This document shows positions 1-8,879 of a stretch of DNA of 64,000 bases, one piece after another. Source of the DNA: Synechococcus sp. HJ21-Hayes. Its GTDB lineage: Bacteria > Cyanobacteriota > Cyanobacteriia > PCC-6307 > Cyanobiaceae. A program made the translations under genes and the position numbers. Location of the stretch: the NCBI RefSeq assembly GCF_024345835.1, contig NZ_JAGQBW010000004.1, positions 107,024 to 171,023 on the forward strand, written 5' to 3'. Position 1 is the stretch's first letter. Every line of letters begins with the position of its first letter. The notes beneath the pieces are model-generated. The model was not told the DNA's origin. It worked only from the letters and a program-made list of their open reading frames with translations, and made no database searches.

Positions 1-339
1 GGCCACCCCCGTGCGCTCCTCCACCGGCAGGGCATCCATATCCACCCGCAGGGCCACTAGCGGGGCCAGCCGGCCGGCACCATCGAGCTCGGGCCCCAGC
101 TCCGCCAACACCCCGGTGCGGCCCACCCCCTCCTGCACAAGCCAGCCCAGGCCCCGCAGCTCCCCGGCCACCAGCGCGGCCGTCTGGTGCTCGTTGCCGC
201 TCAGTTCAGGGTGGGCGTGCAGGTGACGCCGCAGGGCAATCAGCTCCGGCAGGGCAGCCTCCAGCGCAGACCCCAACGCGGCCTCAAGCTGCGGAAGCTC
301 GCTGGCCGCACTGGATGCCACGGGGGCTGCTGGGGTCAT
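1..339 (-). CDS. M20-family amidohydrolase, N-terminal part (cut by window edge)
   Basis: The 113 visible residues are the N-terminus of an M20/HipO-type metal-dependent amidohydrolase, a family that removes acyl groups from N-acyl amino acids or related amides. Residues about 37-49 read RRHLHAHPELSGN, matching the family RRxLHxxPELxxxE segment, and residues 98-105 read RVDMDALP, the usual metal-site strand (R-x-DMDALP). The zinc-ligand region HxCGHD would lie beyond the edge. The ATG at 339 overlaps the stop of the upstream TPR gene as ATGA, so the two are probably translationally coupled, and both follow ruvB. The substrate cannot be told from this fragment. Confidence 0.85.
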   Translation of the reverse strand, partial: MTPAAPVASSAASELPQLEAALGSALEAALPELIALRRHLHAHPELSGNEHQTAALVAGELRGLGWLVQEGVGRTGVLAELGPELDGAGRLAPLVALRVDMDALPVEERTGVA

Positions 340-1154
340 CGGCTGGCCAGGGCGCGGAAAGCCTCGAGAGCGTGCACCGGCTGGGGGGGCCAGCGCCGTA
401 TCTGCAACAGCCATTCTGACTGGCGGTAGCGGGTGTCCAGCCCCGAGGCGGCCGCCCAGTTGCTCTCCGCCTCGCCGCTGGCGCCCCTCTGCCAGAGCAA
501 GGCGGTGAGGCCGGCGCGGGCATCGGCAAACAGCGGGTAGCGGCGGATCAGGTTGCGCAGCTGCTGCTCCGCCGCATCCAGATCACCGAGCTGAAAGGCC
601 GCCAGGGCCGCACTGGAGCGGGCCATGGCAAAGCCCGGCCGCCCATCGGCGGCCTGGGTGAAGCTGGCCCGCGCCGCACCCCAATCCCCCAGGGCCCCCT
701 GCACGTTGCCGAGGTTATAGAGGGCGGAGGCATCGGGATCGCGTCCCGCCTCGGCATCGCGCTCGAGAATCCAGCGGTAGTCCGCCTCGGCAGCGGCCCA
801 CTGGCCCAGGGCCTCCTCGGCGGTGCCGCGGTTGAGATGGGGATCGGCGCTCACCGGATCGAGCTCCATGGCCCGGGTTTGATCGCGGATCGCGGCGGCG
901 GCATCGCCGAGGGCCAGCTGCACATTGCCGCGGTTGCTCCAGGCCGCCGCATCGCCGGGGGCCTGCTCCAGCACCTGGTTCCAGAGGGGCAGGGCCTGCT
1001 CGAAGCTGCCCTCCCGGCTGGCCCGCAGGGCCTGCTCAAACAGGGCTTGAGCCGAGGGCGAGGCGTCCCCGGCCGCCAGGGCAGGGTGGGGCTGCAGCAG
1101 CCCGACAGCGCCGCTGAGCAGCACGGCCAGCAGCAGGGCTAGAAGGCGTGTCAT
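336..1154 (-). CDS. Secreted TPR-repeat protein
   Basis: This 272-residue protein begins with a hydrophobic signal peptide (about residues 1-27, likely cleaved after HPALA). Four to five tetratricopeptide repeats follow, with typical W..RG..L..LG....A......A..LDP spacing from about residue 35 to 200. TPR arrays are protein-interaction scaffolds, and the signal peptide suggests a periplasmic or thylakoid-lumen location. Its ATG overlaps the ruvB stop (ATGA) and its own TGA overlaps the next ATG, so it sits in the middle of a coupled ruvB / TPR / amidohydrolase unit. The specific partner is unknown. Confidence 0.85.
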   Translation of the reverse strand: MTRLLALLLAVLLSGAVGLLQPHPALAAGDASPSAQALFEQALRASREGSFEQALPLWNQVLEQAPGDAAAWSNRGNVQLALGDAAAAIRDQTRAMELDPVSADPHLNRGTAEEALGQWAAAEADYRWILERDAEAGRDPDASALYNLGNVQGALGDWGAARASFTQAADGRPGFAMARSSAALAAFQLGDLDAAEQQLRNLIRRYPLFADARAGLTALLWQRGASGEAESNWAAASGLDTRYRQSEWLLQIRRWPPQPVHALEAFRALASR

Positions 1155-2203
1155 GCGGCGGCATCCAGATGGGCCCGACCCGCCTCGGTGATCACGCGCC
1201 CCCGGGGGGTGCGCTGCAGCAAACCCTGTTGCAACAGGAAGGGCTCCACCACCGCCTCGAGGGTGGCGGGATCTTCCCCCAGGCCCGCCGCCAGGGTGTC
1301 GAGCCCCACCGGGCCGCCGCCATAGCCGTCCTGCAGCAACTGCAGCAATCGCCGATCGCTGGCATCGAGGCCGCGGCCATCCACCCGGTGCAGGCTGAGG
1401 GCTTCATGCACCAGAACAGCCGTGACCCGGCCATGGCCGCCCACGGCAGCCACATCGCGCACCCGCCGCAGCAGGCGGTTGGCGATGCGGGGGGTGCCAC
1501 GGCAGCGGCGGGCCACCTCCAGGGCCGCGGCGGAATCCAGCTCGAGCTGCAGCAACCCGGCCGCCCGTTGCACGATCGCCTGGAGATCCTCGAGCCCGTA
1601 GAACTCCAGCCGCTGGATCAGGCCGAAGCGATCCCGCAGCGGCGAACTCAACGACCCGGCGCGGGTGGTGGCGCCCACGAGGGTGAACGGGGCTAGCGGC
1701 AAGCTGCGGGTGCGAGCCGTGGTGCCCTTGCCCACGGTGAGATCGAGGCGAAAGTCCTCCATGGCGGGATAGAGAATCTCCTCGGCCACCCGATTGAGCC
1801 GGTGGATCTCGTCGATGAACAGCAGCTCACGGGGCTGCAGGTTCACCAGCAGGCCCACGATGTCGCGCGGGCGCTCCAGGGCGGGCGCACTGGTGATGCG
1901 GCAACGCACCCCCAGTTCCTCGGCCAGCACCAGGGCCATGGTGGTTTTGCCCAGACCCGGCGGGCCGTAGAGCAACACGTGATCCAGGGCTTCCTCGCGG
2001 GCCTGGGTGGCCTCCACCGCAATGCCCAGCACCTGCTTCAGCTCGCTCTGGCCGATGTAGTCCGCCAGCCGCCTCGGCCGCAGCGAATCTTCCCGCAGGA
2101 TCGGCGCTTCTGCAGCTGCCTCTTCAGGCACGGGCGCCGGATCCACCAGCCGCTGGTGAGGCTCCGGCGCTACCCCTGCAGATCCCGAGGACACGATCGC
2201 CAT
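1151..2203 (-). CDS. ruvB: Holliday junction branch migration ATPase RuvB
   Basis: RuvB is the hexameric AAA+ motor that, with RuvA, drives branch migration of Holliday junctions in recombinational repair. The 350-residue protein has Walker [10 protein letters not shown] (about residues 80-88), Walker [11 protein letters not shown], the sensor segment GATTRAG, an SPLRDRFG arginine-finger region, and the C-terminal winged-helix domain ([19 protein letters not shown]). Length and domain order are normal for the family. It is divergent from smpB, and downstream genes are coupled to it by an ATGA overlap. ruvA is not in the window. Confidence 0.97.
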   Translation of the reverse strand: MAIVSSGSAGVAPEPHQRLVDPAPVPEEAAAEAPILREDSLRPRRLADYIGQSELKQVLGIAVEATQAREEALDHVLLYGPPGLGKTTMALVLAEELGVRCRITSAPALERPRDIVGLLVNLQPRELLFIDEIHRLNRVAEEILYPAMEDFRLDLTVGKGTTARTRSLPLAPFTLVGATTRAGSLSSPLRDRFGLIQRLEFYGLEDLQAIVQRAAGLLQLELDSAAALEVARRCRGTPRIANRLLRRVRDVAAVGGHGRVTAVLVHEALSLHRVDGRGLDASDRRLLQLLQDGYGGGPVGLDTLAAGLGEDPATLEAVVEPFLLQQGLLQRTPRGRVITEAGRAHLDAAA

Positions 2204-2227
2204 GGCCTGAGGGTACCGGGGGCTCCC

Positions 2228-2233
2228 TAGGGT
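2228..2233 (+). promoter_or_regulatory. Candidate -10 element of smpB (TAGGGT)
   Basis: TAGGGT within CCCTAGGGTCGG lies 33 bases before the smpB ATG in the ruvB-smpB divergent gap. The same CTAGGGT word precedes egtB and gpx at similar distances. It fits the TAnnnT form of a sigma-70 -10 box. No clear -35 is visible. This is inferred from recurrence only. Confidence 0.4.
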
Positions 2234-2265
2234 CGGGAGACCCCAGGGACGATTCCGGAGCGGCG

Positions 2266-2763
2266 ATGGCGAAGGGCGGAGGCAAGAAGAGCGCCAAGGC
2301 CCAGCGCGACGCCGCCAACAAATTGCTGGCGGACAACCGCTTTGCGCGCCACCAATACGAGATTCTCGAAACCCTGGAGTGCGGCATCGAACTGCTGGGC
2401 ACCGAGGTGAAATCGATCCGAGCGGGGCAGGTGAACCTGCGCGATGGCTTCTGCCTGATTCGCAAGGGCGAGTTGCAGCTGCACAACGTGCACATCTCCC
2501 CCCACAGCCACGCCGGGGCCTACTTCAACCACGACCCCCTGCGCACCCGCAAACTGCTGGCCCACGGCCGCGAGATCGAGAAACTGCGGATCGCCCTGGA
2601 GCAGAAGGGCCTCACCCTGATCCCCCTGAACCTGCACCTCAAGGGCTCCTGGATCAAGGTGACGGTGGGCCTGGGCAAGGGCCGCAAACTGCACGACAAG
2701 CGCCACGAGGAACGGCGCAAACAGGACATCAAGGACGCCAAGGCCGCCATCGCGCGCCTTTAG
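2266..2763 (+). CDS. smpB: SsrA (tmRNA)-binding protein SmpB
   Basis: SmpB binds tmRNA and delivers it to stalled ribosomes for trans-translation. The 165-residue protein carries the family hallmarks: [38 protein letters not shown], and the basic C-terminal tail [17 protein letters not shown] that enters the ribosomal mRNA channel. It diverges from ruvB, and its stop is about 40 bases from the end of the convergent kinase gene. The tmRNA gene itself was not seen. Confidence 0.97.
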   Translation: MAKGGGKKSAKAQRDAANKLLADNRFARHQYEILETLECGIELLGTEVKSIRAGQVNLRDGFCLIRKGELQLHNVHISPHSHAGAYFNHDPLRTRKLLAHGREIEKLRIALEQKGLTLIPLNLHLKGSWIKVTVGLGKGRKLHDKRHEERRKQDIKDAKAAIARL

Positions 2764-2805
2764 TTCCGGGGCCGGGCACTCGCCCTTCGCGAACGGCCTC
2801 TGGCG

Positions 2806-4731
2806 TCAGTTCACTGGTGGTGGCGGCGGGGCGGTGGGCTGGGCGGGGCCCCCAGCTTCCGCCGGGGCAGCCGGGGCCCCTGGCTCGACCCCGGCGGGGG
2901 CTTCTGATACGCGACTCGGCGGTGGCTCAGGCGCCGGATCCGCCCGCAGGGACAGGGTAATCAGGCCGGGCGCCACGCCCTCATTGGTCACCAGCAGCTG
3001 CACCGGCGAGCGGCTCACCTTGCCCACACTCACCACCCGCAAGGGCCCTTTGGCCTCCAGCACACTGCCATCGGCACCGAACACAGTCATCTGCATCAGC
3101 GGCGAGCCGTTCACCCCCAGCACCAGCCGGCTGCCGGCGGGTAGCCGGATCGGGAACAGGCGGGCACCACCGGCCGCCACAGACGCCGATACCACGTTGG
3201 TTTGCCCCAGGCGCGACTGGATCGGCTCGATGCGAACGTTGGCCAGGCCCTGCTCGGCGGCGGCATACCAGAGCTGACGAAAGGGTTCAGGGGGGATGTC
3301 ATCACTGGAGCGGCCGGGCAGCAGGTTCTGGGCACTACCGGACACCAGTTGACGCAGCACATCGGCGCTCAGGCCCTGAGCCACCAGGGTGGCCTGCCGC
3401 TTACGCCAGTCGCCGGCGCTGAAGCTGCCCAGGCGGGGGCGGATCTCCAGGGGCAGCTGTTCCACCCGGCTCAACCACTCCTCCGCCAGCCCGTTCCACA
3501 CCTTGCGCAGGGGCGCGTCGTCGAGGGAGTCGGTGGGGAGGCGGCCACCGCGCTCGGGGAACTGGGCCAGCAGGCTGGCATCCACCAACCGCAAGAACCA
3601 GCCGCGATCGATCTGCAGCGCCCGCAGGCGGTTGAGCAGCTGCTGGCGTTGATCCACCTCCGCGGGCGGCAGGCTGCTGGGCAGCTGCAAAACACTGCCG
3701 GCATCGGTGGTAGCCACCTTGCCGCGGCTGAGCACCAGCCAGCCCAGGGCCGTGCCCACCACCGCGGAGATCACCAGGGCGAGCACCACCGGCCACAGAC
3801 TGCCCTCGGCGGCCTCTTCCTTCTCCTCCTGGCGGGAGCGGACCGGGGGGGGCTCAGGCGTGGGCTGGCGCAGGGCGGGCAGTTCAGGTTCAGGGGGCGG
3901 CGGCACCAGCGCCACCGTGCGATCAGCCCGAGGCACGGGGCCAGTGCTGTCCGGCATGGGCAACTGCTGCACGGCCTGCAGGGCCGCCGCCGCCGAGGGG
4001 TAACGCCCCTGGACTTCGCTGCTCAACAGCCGCTCCAGCACCGTCTTGAGTTGTGGTTCGGCGTCGAGACAGGCCGGCCAGCGCCACTGCATCGACACCG
4101 GATCCAGCAGCTGGGCGGGCTCCTCACCGCTGAGCAGCACCAGGGCCACCACCCCCAAGCCGTAGAGGTCCATCCAGGGCTCGGCCGGATCGCCGCGGCC
4201 CAACTCAGGGGCGCCATAGCCCGGCGTGACCCCCTCGGCTGGCGCCCCCTGCCCGCGCACCAGGCCGAAATCCAGCAGCACTGGCAGGCCATCGCGGTCG
4301 CGGCGCAGCAAGTTGGCGGGCGTGAGATCACCGTGCAGGAACTGCTGGCTGTGCAGCACCGCCAACACCGGCAACAACTGGCGCAGCAGCAGCAGCACCT
4401 CACCGGCACCGAAGACCATCTGGCGCTCACGCCGGCCGGCCAGCAGCTCGGCGTAGGTGCGGCCCTCCTGCCACTCGCGGGCCAACCAGAGGGTGCCCTC
4501 CTCCTCGAGCAAGCCACCGCAGCGGGGCACCTGGGGATGCAGCACCCCCTGCAGCCGCGGCCACAGAGCCTTGAAGCGAGCCTGGAGCTCAGGCTGATCG
4601 GCGTCCAGCTGGCGCAACACCACCGGGGCCTCGCCGGCCAGCAGGTCACTGGCGCGCCAGAGCCGGCCCTGGCTGCCATGGGCCAGCTCCGCCTCGAGCC
4701 GGTAGCGCTCGCCGATCACGCGATTCCTCAT
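2806..4731 (-). CDS. Membrane-anchored Ser/Thr kinase-like protein with degenerate catalytic motifs
   Basis: This 641-residue protein has an N-terminal protein-kinase fold (about residues 8-260), a Pro-rich linker, one transmembrane helix (about 312-335) and a C-terminal extracytoplasmic domain. The glycine loop is AHGSQG. The beta-3 lysine is replaced by arginine (VVLR, residue 40), no alpha-C glutamate is evident in the F..LW..L stretch, and the catalytic loop reads HGDLTPAN (133-140) instead of HRDLKPxN. The catalytic Asp135, Asn140, DFG (154-156) and APE (174-176) are kept. It may therefore be a weak kinase or a pseudokinase sensor. Its ATG overlaps the stop of the upstream cysteine synthase (ATGA). 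Confidence 0.85.
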   Translation of the reverse strand: MRNRVIGERYRLEAELAHGSQGRLWRASDLLAGEAPVVLRQLDADQPELQARFKALWPRLQGVLHPQVPRCGGLLEEEGTLWLAREWQEGRTYAELLAGRRERQMVFGAGEVLLLLRQLLPVLAVLHSQQFLHGDLTPANLLRRDRDGLPVLLDFGLVRGQGAPAEGVTPGYGAPELGRGDPAEPWMDLYGLGVVALVLLSGEEPAQLLDPVSMQWRWPACLDAEPQLKTVLERLLSSEVQGRYPSAAAALQAVQQLPMPDSTGPVPRADRTVALVPPPPEPELPALRQPTPEPPPVRSRQEEKEEAAEGSLWPVVLALVISAVVGTALGWLVLSRGKVATTDAGSVLQLPSSLPPAEVDQRQQLLNRLRALQIDRGWFLRLVDASLLAQFPERGGRLPTDSLDDAPLRKVWNGLAEEWLSRVEQLPLEIRPRLGSFSAGDWRKRQATLVAQGLSADVLRQLVSGSAQNLLPGRSSDDIPPEPFRQLWYAAAEQGLANVRIEPIQSRLGQTNVVSASVAAGGARLFPIRLPAGSRLVLGVNGSPLMQMTVFGADGSVLEAKGPLRVVSVGKVSRSPVQLLVTNEGVAPGLITLSLRADPAPEPPPSRVSEAPAGVEPGAPAAPAEAGGPAQPTAPPPPPVN

Positions 4732-5735
4732 GCAGCGCGCACAGGTTGCTGCAAACCCTTGCTGGCCAACCAGTCGCCGTCATAAAGCCGTGACCGATAG
4801 CGATCGCCGCTGTCGCACAGCACCGTCACGATCGTGTGGCCAGGCCCCATGCGCCGGGCCGTCTCCACCGCCGCTGCCACGTTGATGCCCACTGAACCGC
4901 CCAGGAACAGCCCCTCCTGCCAAAGCAGCCGGTAGATGGTGTCGAGGGCCTCCTGGTCGTGGATGCGCACGGCATCGTCCACCGGGGCTCCTTCGAGGTT
5001 GGCCGTGACGCGGCTGTTGCCGATGCCCTCGGTGATGGAGCTGCCCTCGCTGCTGAGCTCACCAGCCGTGGCCCAGCCATAGAGGGAGCTGCCGTGGGGA
5101 TCGGCCAGCACACAGCGCACCCGTGGGTTCTGCTGCTTGAGATAAAGGGCCACGCCCGCGTAGGTGCCGCCGGTACCGGTGGCCGCCACCCAAGCATCCA
5201 CCTTGCCGGCGGTTTGCTGCCAGATCTCCGGACCGGTGGACTGGGCGTGGGCGCGGCGATTGGCGAGGTTGTCGAACTGGTTGGCCCACACCGCCCCCGG
5301 CGTTTCCTCGGCGATGCGGCCGGACAAGCGCACGTAGTTGTTGGGGTCGCGGTAGGGCACCGCCGGCACGGTGCGCACCTCGGCCCCCAGGCTGCGCAGC
5401 AGGCCGATTTTCTCCGCGGACTGAGTGTCCGGAATCACGATCAGGGCCTTGTAGCCGCGGGCATTGCAGAGGTGGGTGAGGCCGATGCCGGTGTTGCCCG
5501 CGGTGCCCTCCACCACGGTGCCGCCGAGCTGCAGCAGCCCCTGCTCCTCAGCCTCCAGCAGGATCCCCAGGGCCGCGCGATCCTTCACGGAGCCGCCGGG
5601 ATTCATGAACTCGGCCTTGCCGAGGATCTCGCAGCCCGTGAGCTCACTGAGCCCATGGAGCCGAATCAGGGGCGTGTTGCCAACGGCGCCAACGAATCCT
5701 GAGGTGATGCCACCCATCGCCACGTCCGTTGCCAT
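4728..5735 (-). CDS. cysK: PLP-dependent cysteine synthase
   Basis: This is a fold-type II PLP enzyme expected to make cysteine from O-acetylserine and sulfide. The 335-residue protein has the PLP lysine in NPGGSVKDRA (Lys51), the substrate loop EGTAGNTG (76-83), the GTGGTYAG phosphate-binding loop and the C-terminal GPGHTIVTVLCDSGDRY. The TAGNTG loop (Ala where classical CysK has Ser) marks a sub-clade also seen in proteobacterial cysteine synthases. The frame stays open far upstream through egtB antisense, but homology starts at ATG 5735 (MATDVAMGG), so I chose that start. A TACGAT -10-like box lies at 5751-5756. It is divergent from the ergothioneine cluster, which consumes cysteine sulfur, and it is coupled to the downstream kinase gene. 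Confidence 0.92.
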   Translation of the reverse strand: MATDVAMGGITSGFVGAVGNTPLIRLHGLSELTGCEILGKAEFMNPGGSVKDRAALGILLEAEEQGLLQLGGTVVEGTAGNTGIGLTHLCNARGYKALIVIPDTQSAEKIGLLRSLGAEVRTVPAVPYRDPNNYVRLSGRIAEETPGAVWANQFDNLANRRAHAQSTGPEIWQQTAGKVDAWVAATGTGGTYAGVALYLKQQNPRVRCVLADPHGSSLYGWATAGELSSEGSSITEGIGNSRVTANLEGAPVDDAVRIHDQEALDTIYRLLWQEGLFLGGSVGINVAAAVETARRMGPGHTIVTVLCDSGDRYRSRLYDGDWLASKGLQQPVRAA

Positions 5736-5786
5736 CGCACTGGTGGTGGGATCGTAGGGGCGACTGACGCCTGAGCTGGGGCCCTC

Positions 5787-5792
5787 TAGGGT
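5787..5792 (+). promoter_or_regulatory. Candidate -10 element of egtB (TAGGGT)
   Basis: TAGGGT in CTCTAGGGTCG lies 22 bases before the egtB ATG, in the 78-bp gap shared with the divergent cysteine synthase. It is the same word as in front of smpB and gpx. The assignment is inferred from position and recurrence. Confidence 0.4.
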
Positions 5793-5813
5793 CGCCACAG
5801 ACACACCGCCCTG

Positions 5814-7067
5814 ATGGCGTTTCCCCCCACCGCTTCCGCCCTGTTGCAGCGGTTGAGGGATGTGCGGAGCCACAGCGAGGCCCTGATCGCCGGCCTGCAG
5901 CCGGAGGATCTCTGCCTGCAGGGCATGGTTGACTCGAGTCCGCCGAAATGGCACCTGGGCCACACCAGCTGGTTCTTCGAGGAATTCCTGCTCAAGGCAC
6001 CGGAGCTGGCGCCTTTGATCCCTGGCTATGAGCCCGCCGATAACCGCTGGGGCTACCTGTTCAACAGCTACTACGAGGCGGTGGGCGCCCGGCACCCCCG
6101 GCCGCAGCGTGGCCTGCTCACCCGGCCGGCCATCGCCGCGGTACTGGCCTGGCGGCAGCGGGTCACGGCGGCGGCGGCAGAGCTGATCGAGCAACTGGAA
6201 GGCTGGGAGCCCAGCGCGGCCCAGCCCTGGCTGGAGCTGGTGGAGCTGGGGCTGCAGCACGAGCAGCAGCATCAGGAGCTGCTGCTGATGGACCTGCTGG
6301 ATGGCTTCAGCCGCAACCCGCTGGAACCCACGGCCTTCGCCAGCGAGGATCCCAGCCAACCGGAGGCTCGCTACGAGGCCGTGGCGGCCGGCGAGAGCGA
6401 GCAACCCACCTGGCTGCAGCTGGCGGGGGGGCTGGTGGAGATCGGCCATCCAGGTGCTGGCGGCGGATTCCATTTCGATAACGAGGGGCCCCGCCATCGC
6501 GTGTGGCTGGAACCCTTTGCCATCGCTTCCCACCTGGTGAGCAATGGCGCCTTCGAGGCCTTCATCGCCGATGGCGGCTACCGCCGCCCGGAGCTGTGGA
6601 TGAGCGAGGGCTGGGCGGTGGTGCAGCAGCGGGGCTGGCAAGCGCCGCGCTACTGGCGCGGGGAGTGGGAGTTCAGCCTGGCGGGACGGCGCCCCCGCAG
6701 CCCCGCAGCGCCCGTGCGGCACCTGAGCTGGTTCGAGGCCGATGCCTATGCCCGCTGGGCCGGGGCGCGGCTCCCCAGCGAGGCGGAGTGGGAGCTGGCC
6801 GCAGCCGGTGGGGCCCTGTCCCAGGCCCATGGGGCCCTGTGGCAGTGGACCGCCAGCCCCTACAGGCCCTATCCCGGCTTCACGCCAGCGGCGGGGGCGG
6901 TGGGGGAATACAACGGCAAATTCATGACCTCCCAATTCGTGCTGCGAGGCAGCTGCTTCCTCACCCCGCCAGGCCACGAACGCCTCAGCTACCGGAACTT
7001 CTATCCACCGGCGAGCCGCTGGATGGCGGCTGGCCTGCGCCTGGCACAGGGGGGATTCCCCCTGTGA
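5814..7067 (+). CDS. egtB: Ergothioneine biosynthesis sulfoxide synthase EgtB
   Basis: EgtB is a non-heme iron enzyme that couples hercynine, a cysteine-type thiol and O2 to the sulfoxide precursor of ergothioneine. The 417-residue protein has an N-terminal DinB-like domain with the iron-ligand motifs WHLGHTSWF (His50) and HEQQH (His148, His152), the same H...HxxxH pattern as characterised EgtB. A C-terminal formylglycine-enzyme-like domain (about 205-415) ends in RGSCFLTPP and YRNFYPPASRW. Its stop overlaps the egtD GTG start (GTGA). Whether the thiol donor is gamma-glutamylcysteine or free cysteine cannot be decided by eye. No egtA, egtC or egtE lies in the window. Confidence 0.93.
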   Translation: MAFPPTASALLQRLRDVRSHSEALIAGLQPEDLCLQGMVDSSPPKWHLGHTSWFFEEFLLKAPELAPLIPGYEPADNRWGYLFNSYYEAVGARHPRPQRGLLTRPAIAAVLAWRQRVTAAAAELIEQLEGWEPSAAQPWLELVELGLQHEQQHQELLLMDLLDGFSRNPLEPTAFASEDPSQPEARYEAVAAGESEQPTWLQLAGGLVEIGHPGAGGGFHFDNEGPRHRVWLEPFAIASHLVSNGAFEAFIADGGYRRPELWMSEGWAVVQQRGWQAPRYWRGEWEFSLAGRRPRSPAAPVRHLSWFEADAYARWAGARLPSEAEWELAAAGGALSQAHGALWQWTASPYRPYPGFTPAAGAVGEYNGKFMTSQFVLRGSCFLTPPGHERLSYRNFYPPASRWMAAGLRLAQGGFPL

Positions 7068-8062
7068 CGGGACGCCTCAGCACCCCTGAGCTGATCAACC
7101 TGCATCCGGCAGCGGCGGACATGCGGCGCCTGGTGCTCGAGGGCCTGAGCCGATCCCCCAAGCAGCTGCCGGCCTGGTTCCTCTACGACGCCGAGGGCTC
7201 GCGGCTGTTCGAGCTGATCTGCCAGCAGCCGGAATACAGCCTCACCACCACCGAAACGGCCCTGCTGGAGCGGGAGGCGCCGGCCATCGCCGCGGCCCTG
7301 GGGCCCGGCACCCTGGTGGAATTTGGGGCGGGCAGTGCCCGCAAGGTGAGTCCGCTGCTGGCGGCCATGCAAGCCGCCGCCCTGCGGCCGGCCTACGTGG
7401 CTCTGGACATCAGTGCCGAGCATCTGCAAGCCGCCTGCGGGCGGCTGCAACAGCGCCACCCCGAGGTGCCGATGCTGGGGGTGTGCTGCGACTACAGCCA
7501 GCTGGAGCAGCTGCCGGCCCACCCCCTGCTGAGCGGCACCGCCCACCTGGGCTTTTTCCCCGGCAGCTCCCTGGGCAATTTCCAGCCGCACGAGGCCCAG
7601 GCCCTGCTGGCCCAGTTCCGGCGCCTACTGGGGCCCGGCGGCAAACTGCTGATCGGCATCGATCAGCCCAAACCCGTGGAGCGGCTGGAGGCCGCCTACG
7701 ACGACGACGCTGGGGCCTCGGCAGCCTTCGCCTTCAACCTGCTGAACCGGCTGAATCGCGATCTGGAGGGAACGTTCGATGCCGAAGCTTTCCGCTACCG
7801 GGCCCGCTGGGTGGCGGAAGCCAGCCACATCGAAATGGCCCTAGTGAGCCAGCGGGATCACACAGTGAGAGTGGCGGGTGTGGCCTGGAGCTTCGCCGCC
7901 GGCGAGCCGCTGCTCACTGAAACCAGCGCCAAATACAGCCCGGCGGCCTTCCTGCACCTGGCGGCTGGCGCCGGCTGGCGCGCCCAGGCCCGCTGGAGCG
8001 ACCCGGCCGAGGATCTATCGCTGCACCTGCTGGTACAGGCAGACTCGCCCCAGGAGCTTTGA
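7064..8062 (+). CDS. egtD: L-histidine N-alpha-methyltransferase EgtD
   Basis: EgtD trimethylates histidine with SAM to give hercynine, the first step of ergothioneine synthesis. The protein is about 332 residues. It shows PAWFLYDAEGSRLFELI and PEYSLTTTETALL, both EgtD signatures, then the SAM site LVEFGAGSARK, the FFPGSSLGNF motif and a C-terminal RVAGVAWSFAAGEPLLTE..KYS segment involved in histidine binding. The frame is open upstream inside egtB, but the homologous part begins after it, so I take the GTG at 7064, which overlaps the egtB TGA. This order gives coupled translation of the two enzymes. ahcY, which removes the SAH product, lies about 10 kb away. Confidence 0.93.
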   Translation: MTGRLSTPELINLHPAAADMRRLVLEGLSRSPKQLPAWFLYDAEGSRLFELICQQPEYSLTTTETALLEREAPAIAAALGPGTLVEFGAGSARKVSPLLAAMQAAALRPAYVALDISAEHLQAACGRLQQRHPEVPMLGVCCDYSQLEQLPAHPLLSGTAHLGFFPGSSLGNFQPHEAQALLAQFRRLLGPGGKLLIGIDQPKPVERLEAAYDDDAGASAAFAFNLLNRLNRDLEGTFDAEAFRYRARWVAEASHIEMALVSQRDHTVRVAGVAWSFAAGEPLLTETSAKYSPAAFLHLAAGAGWRAQARWSDPAEDLSLHLLVQADSPQEL

Positions 8063-8066
8063 AGCC

Positions 8067-8309
8067 ATGTCCCGCGAAGACCAGCGCCGCGCCGTGCGCG
8101 CAATGCGCGAGGGCCTGATCAGCCAGCTGGAAGAGCTCTATGGGGCAGCCTTCGAAACGCTCGCTAGCCAGGAACTGGGCGAAGGCGGCATCGCGCGGCT
8201 CACCCAGCTGCTGCTGCGCTCCCGCGAAGCCGCCATCACGCCCCTACAAGAAGAGATCGAAGCCCCGCTGATCACCCGGGCGCCCGACCAGGCCGGCCAG
8301 GGGCTGTGA
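8067..8309 (+). CDS. Small protein of the ergothioneine cluster
   Basis: This 80-residue acidic/amphipathic helical protein starts 5 bases after egtD (MSREDQRRAVRAMREG) and overlaps the next gene by GTGA. From memory, small proteins in this position of picocyanobacterial egtBD clusters are annotated as hercynine metabolism small protein, a name based on context and not on a known reaction. No catalytic motif is visible. Tight packing between egtD and the coiled-coil protein suggests it works with them. Confidence 0.75.
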   Translation: MSREDQRRAVRAMREGLISQLEELYGAAFETLASQELGEGGIARLTQLLLRSREAAITPLQEEIEAPLITRAPDQAGQGL

Positions 8310-8812
8310 GCAGCAGCTGGTTCGAGCAGCTGGAGGCCCAGCTGGAGCGCCAACTGGAGGCCTTTCTGCAGGCGAATCCGGCCCAGGAGGCCCTGCTACA
8401 GGAACAGGAGCAACAGGAACGCCAGCAGCGCCTCAAGCAGCAACGGCTGGACCTACAGCAACAGGCGGAACACACCCGTACTGGCCTGCTGCAACTGGCC
8501 AACGACATTGCCCAGTGGCAACAGCGGCTCCAACGGGCCCAGGCGGCCGGTGCCACAGACCTGGCCCAGCGCGCGGAAGCCCACGTGCACCAGCTGATGG
8601 CCCAGGGCCGCGACCGCTGGCAGGCCCTGGGCGCCCTCGGCCACCAATTCCGCCAGGTGGAAGGGGAACTGGAGCAGCTGGCCCAGGCCAGGCCGGCCCC
8701 CCCACAGGCTACGAGCGCGGGAGTTGAACCAGACCTGAATCAGGCCTGGGCCGCCTTTGAAGCGGAACAGGAGCTGGAGCAGCTGCGCCGTGCCCAGGGG
8801 CCGGGCTCCTGA
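8306..8812 (+). CDS. Coiled-coil protein of the ergothioneine cluster
   Basis: This 168-residue protein has a GTG start overlapping the previous stop. It is rich in Gln, Glu, Leu and Arg with a strong heptad pattern through about residues 20-140 (for example LQEQEQQERQQRLKQQRL), so a long coiled coil is likely. It is the fourth member of the egtB-egtD-small protein chain. I recall homologues annotated as hercynine metabolism protein in picocyanobacteria, again by neighbourhood. It may be a scaffold or membrane-associated partner. No enzymatic motif is seen. Confidence 0.75.
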   Translation: MSSSWFEQLEAQLERQLEAFLQANPAQEALLQEQEQQERQQRLKQQRLDLQQQAEHTRTGLLQLANDIAQWQQRLQRAQAAGATDLAQRAEAHVHQLMAQGRDRWQALGALGHQFRQVEGELEQLAQARPAPPQATSAGVEPDLNQAWAAFEAEQELEQLRRAQGPGS

Positions 8813-8879
8813 TCCAGGGTGGGGACATCGCGCCCAGCACTGTGCAGGCCGCTCCCACAACTCCCCTGCTGCCCCACCG

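Noticed and set aside
3202..4785. Long + strand open frame opposite the kinase gene
   Set aside because: Its translation is low-complexity (His/Gln/Ala/Gly) without domains and lies wholly antisense to a gene with clear motifs. The same holds for open frames at 19502-21862, 25623-27224, 47037-48527 and 48301-50892.
4798..4806. HIP1 palindrome GCGATCGC here and at a few other places
   Set aside because: This octamer is generally abundant in cyanobacteria and its presence here needs no special explanation.
4728..6977. A 749-codon open frame covering the cysteine synthase and the region antisense to egtB
   Set aside because: Only the part from ATG 5735 has family similarity; the rest is the non-coding strand of egtB, open because GC-rich DNA has few stops.
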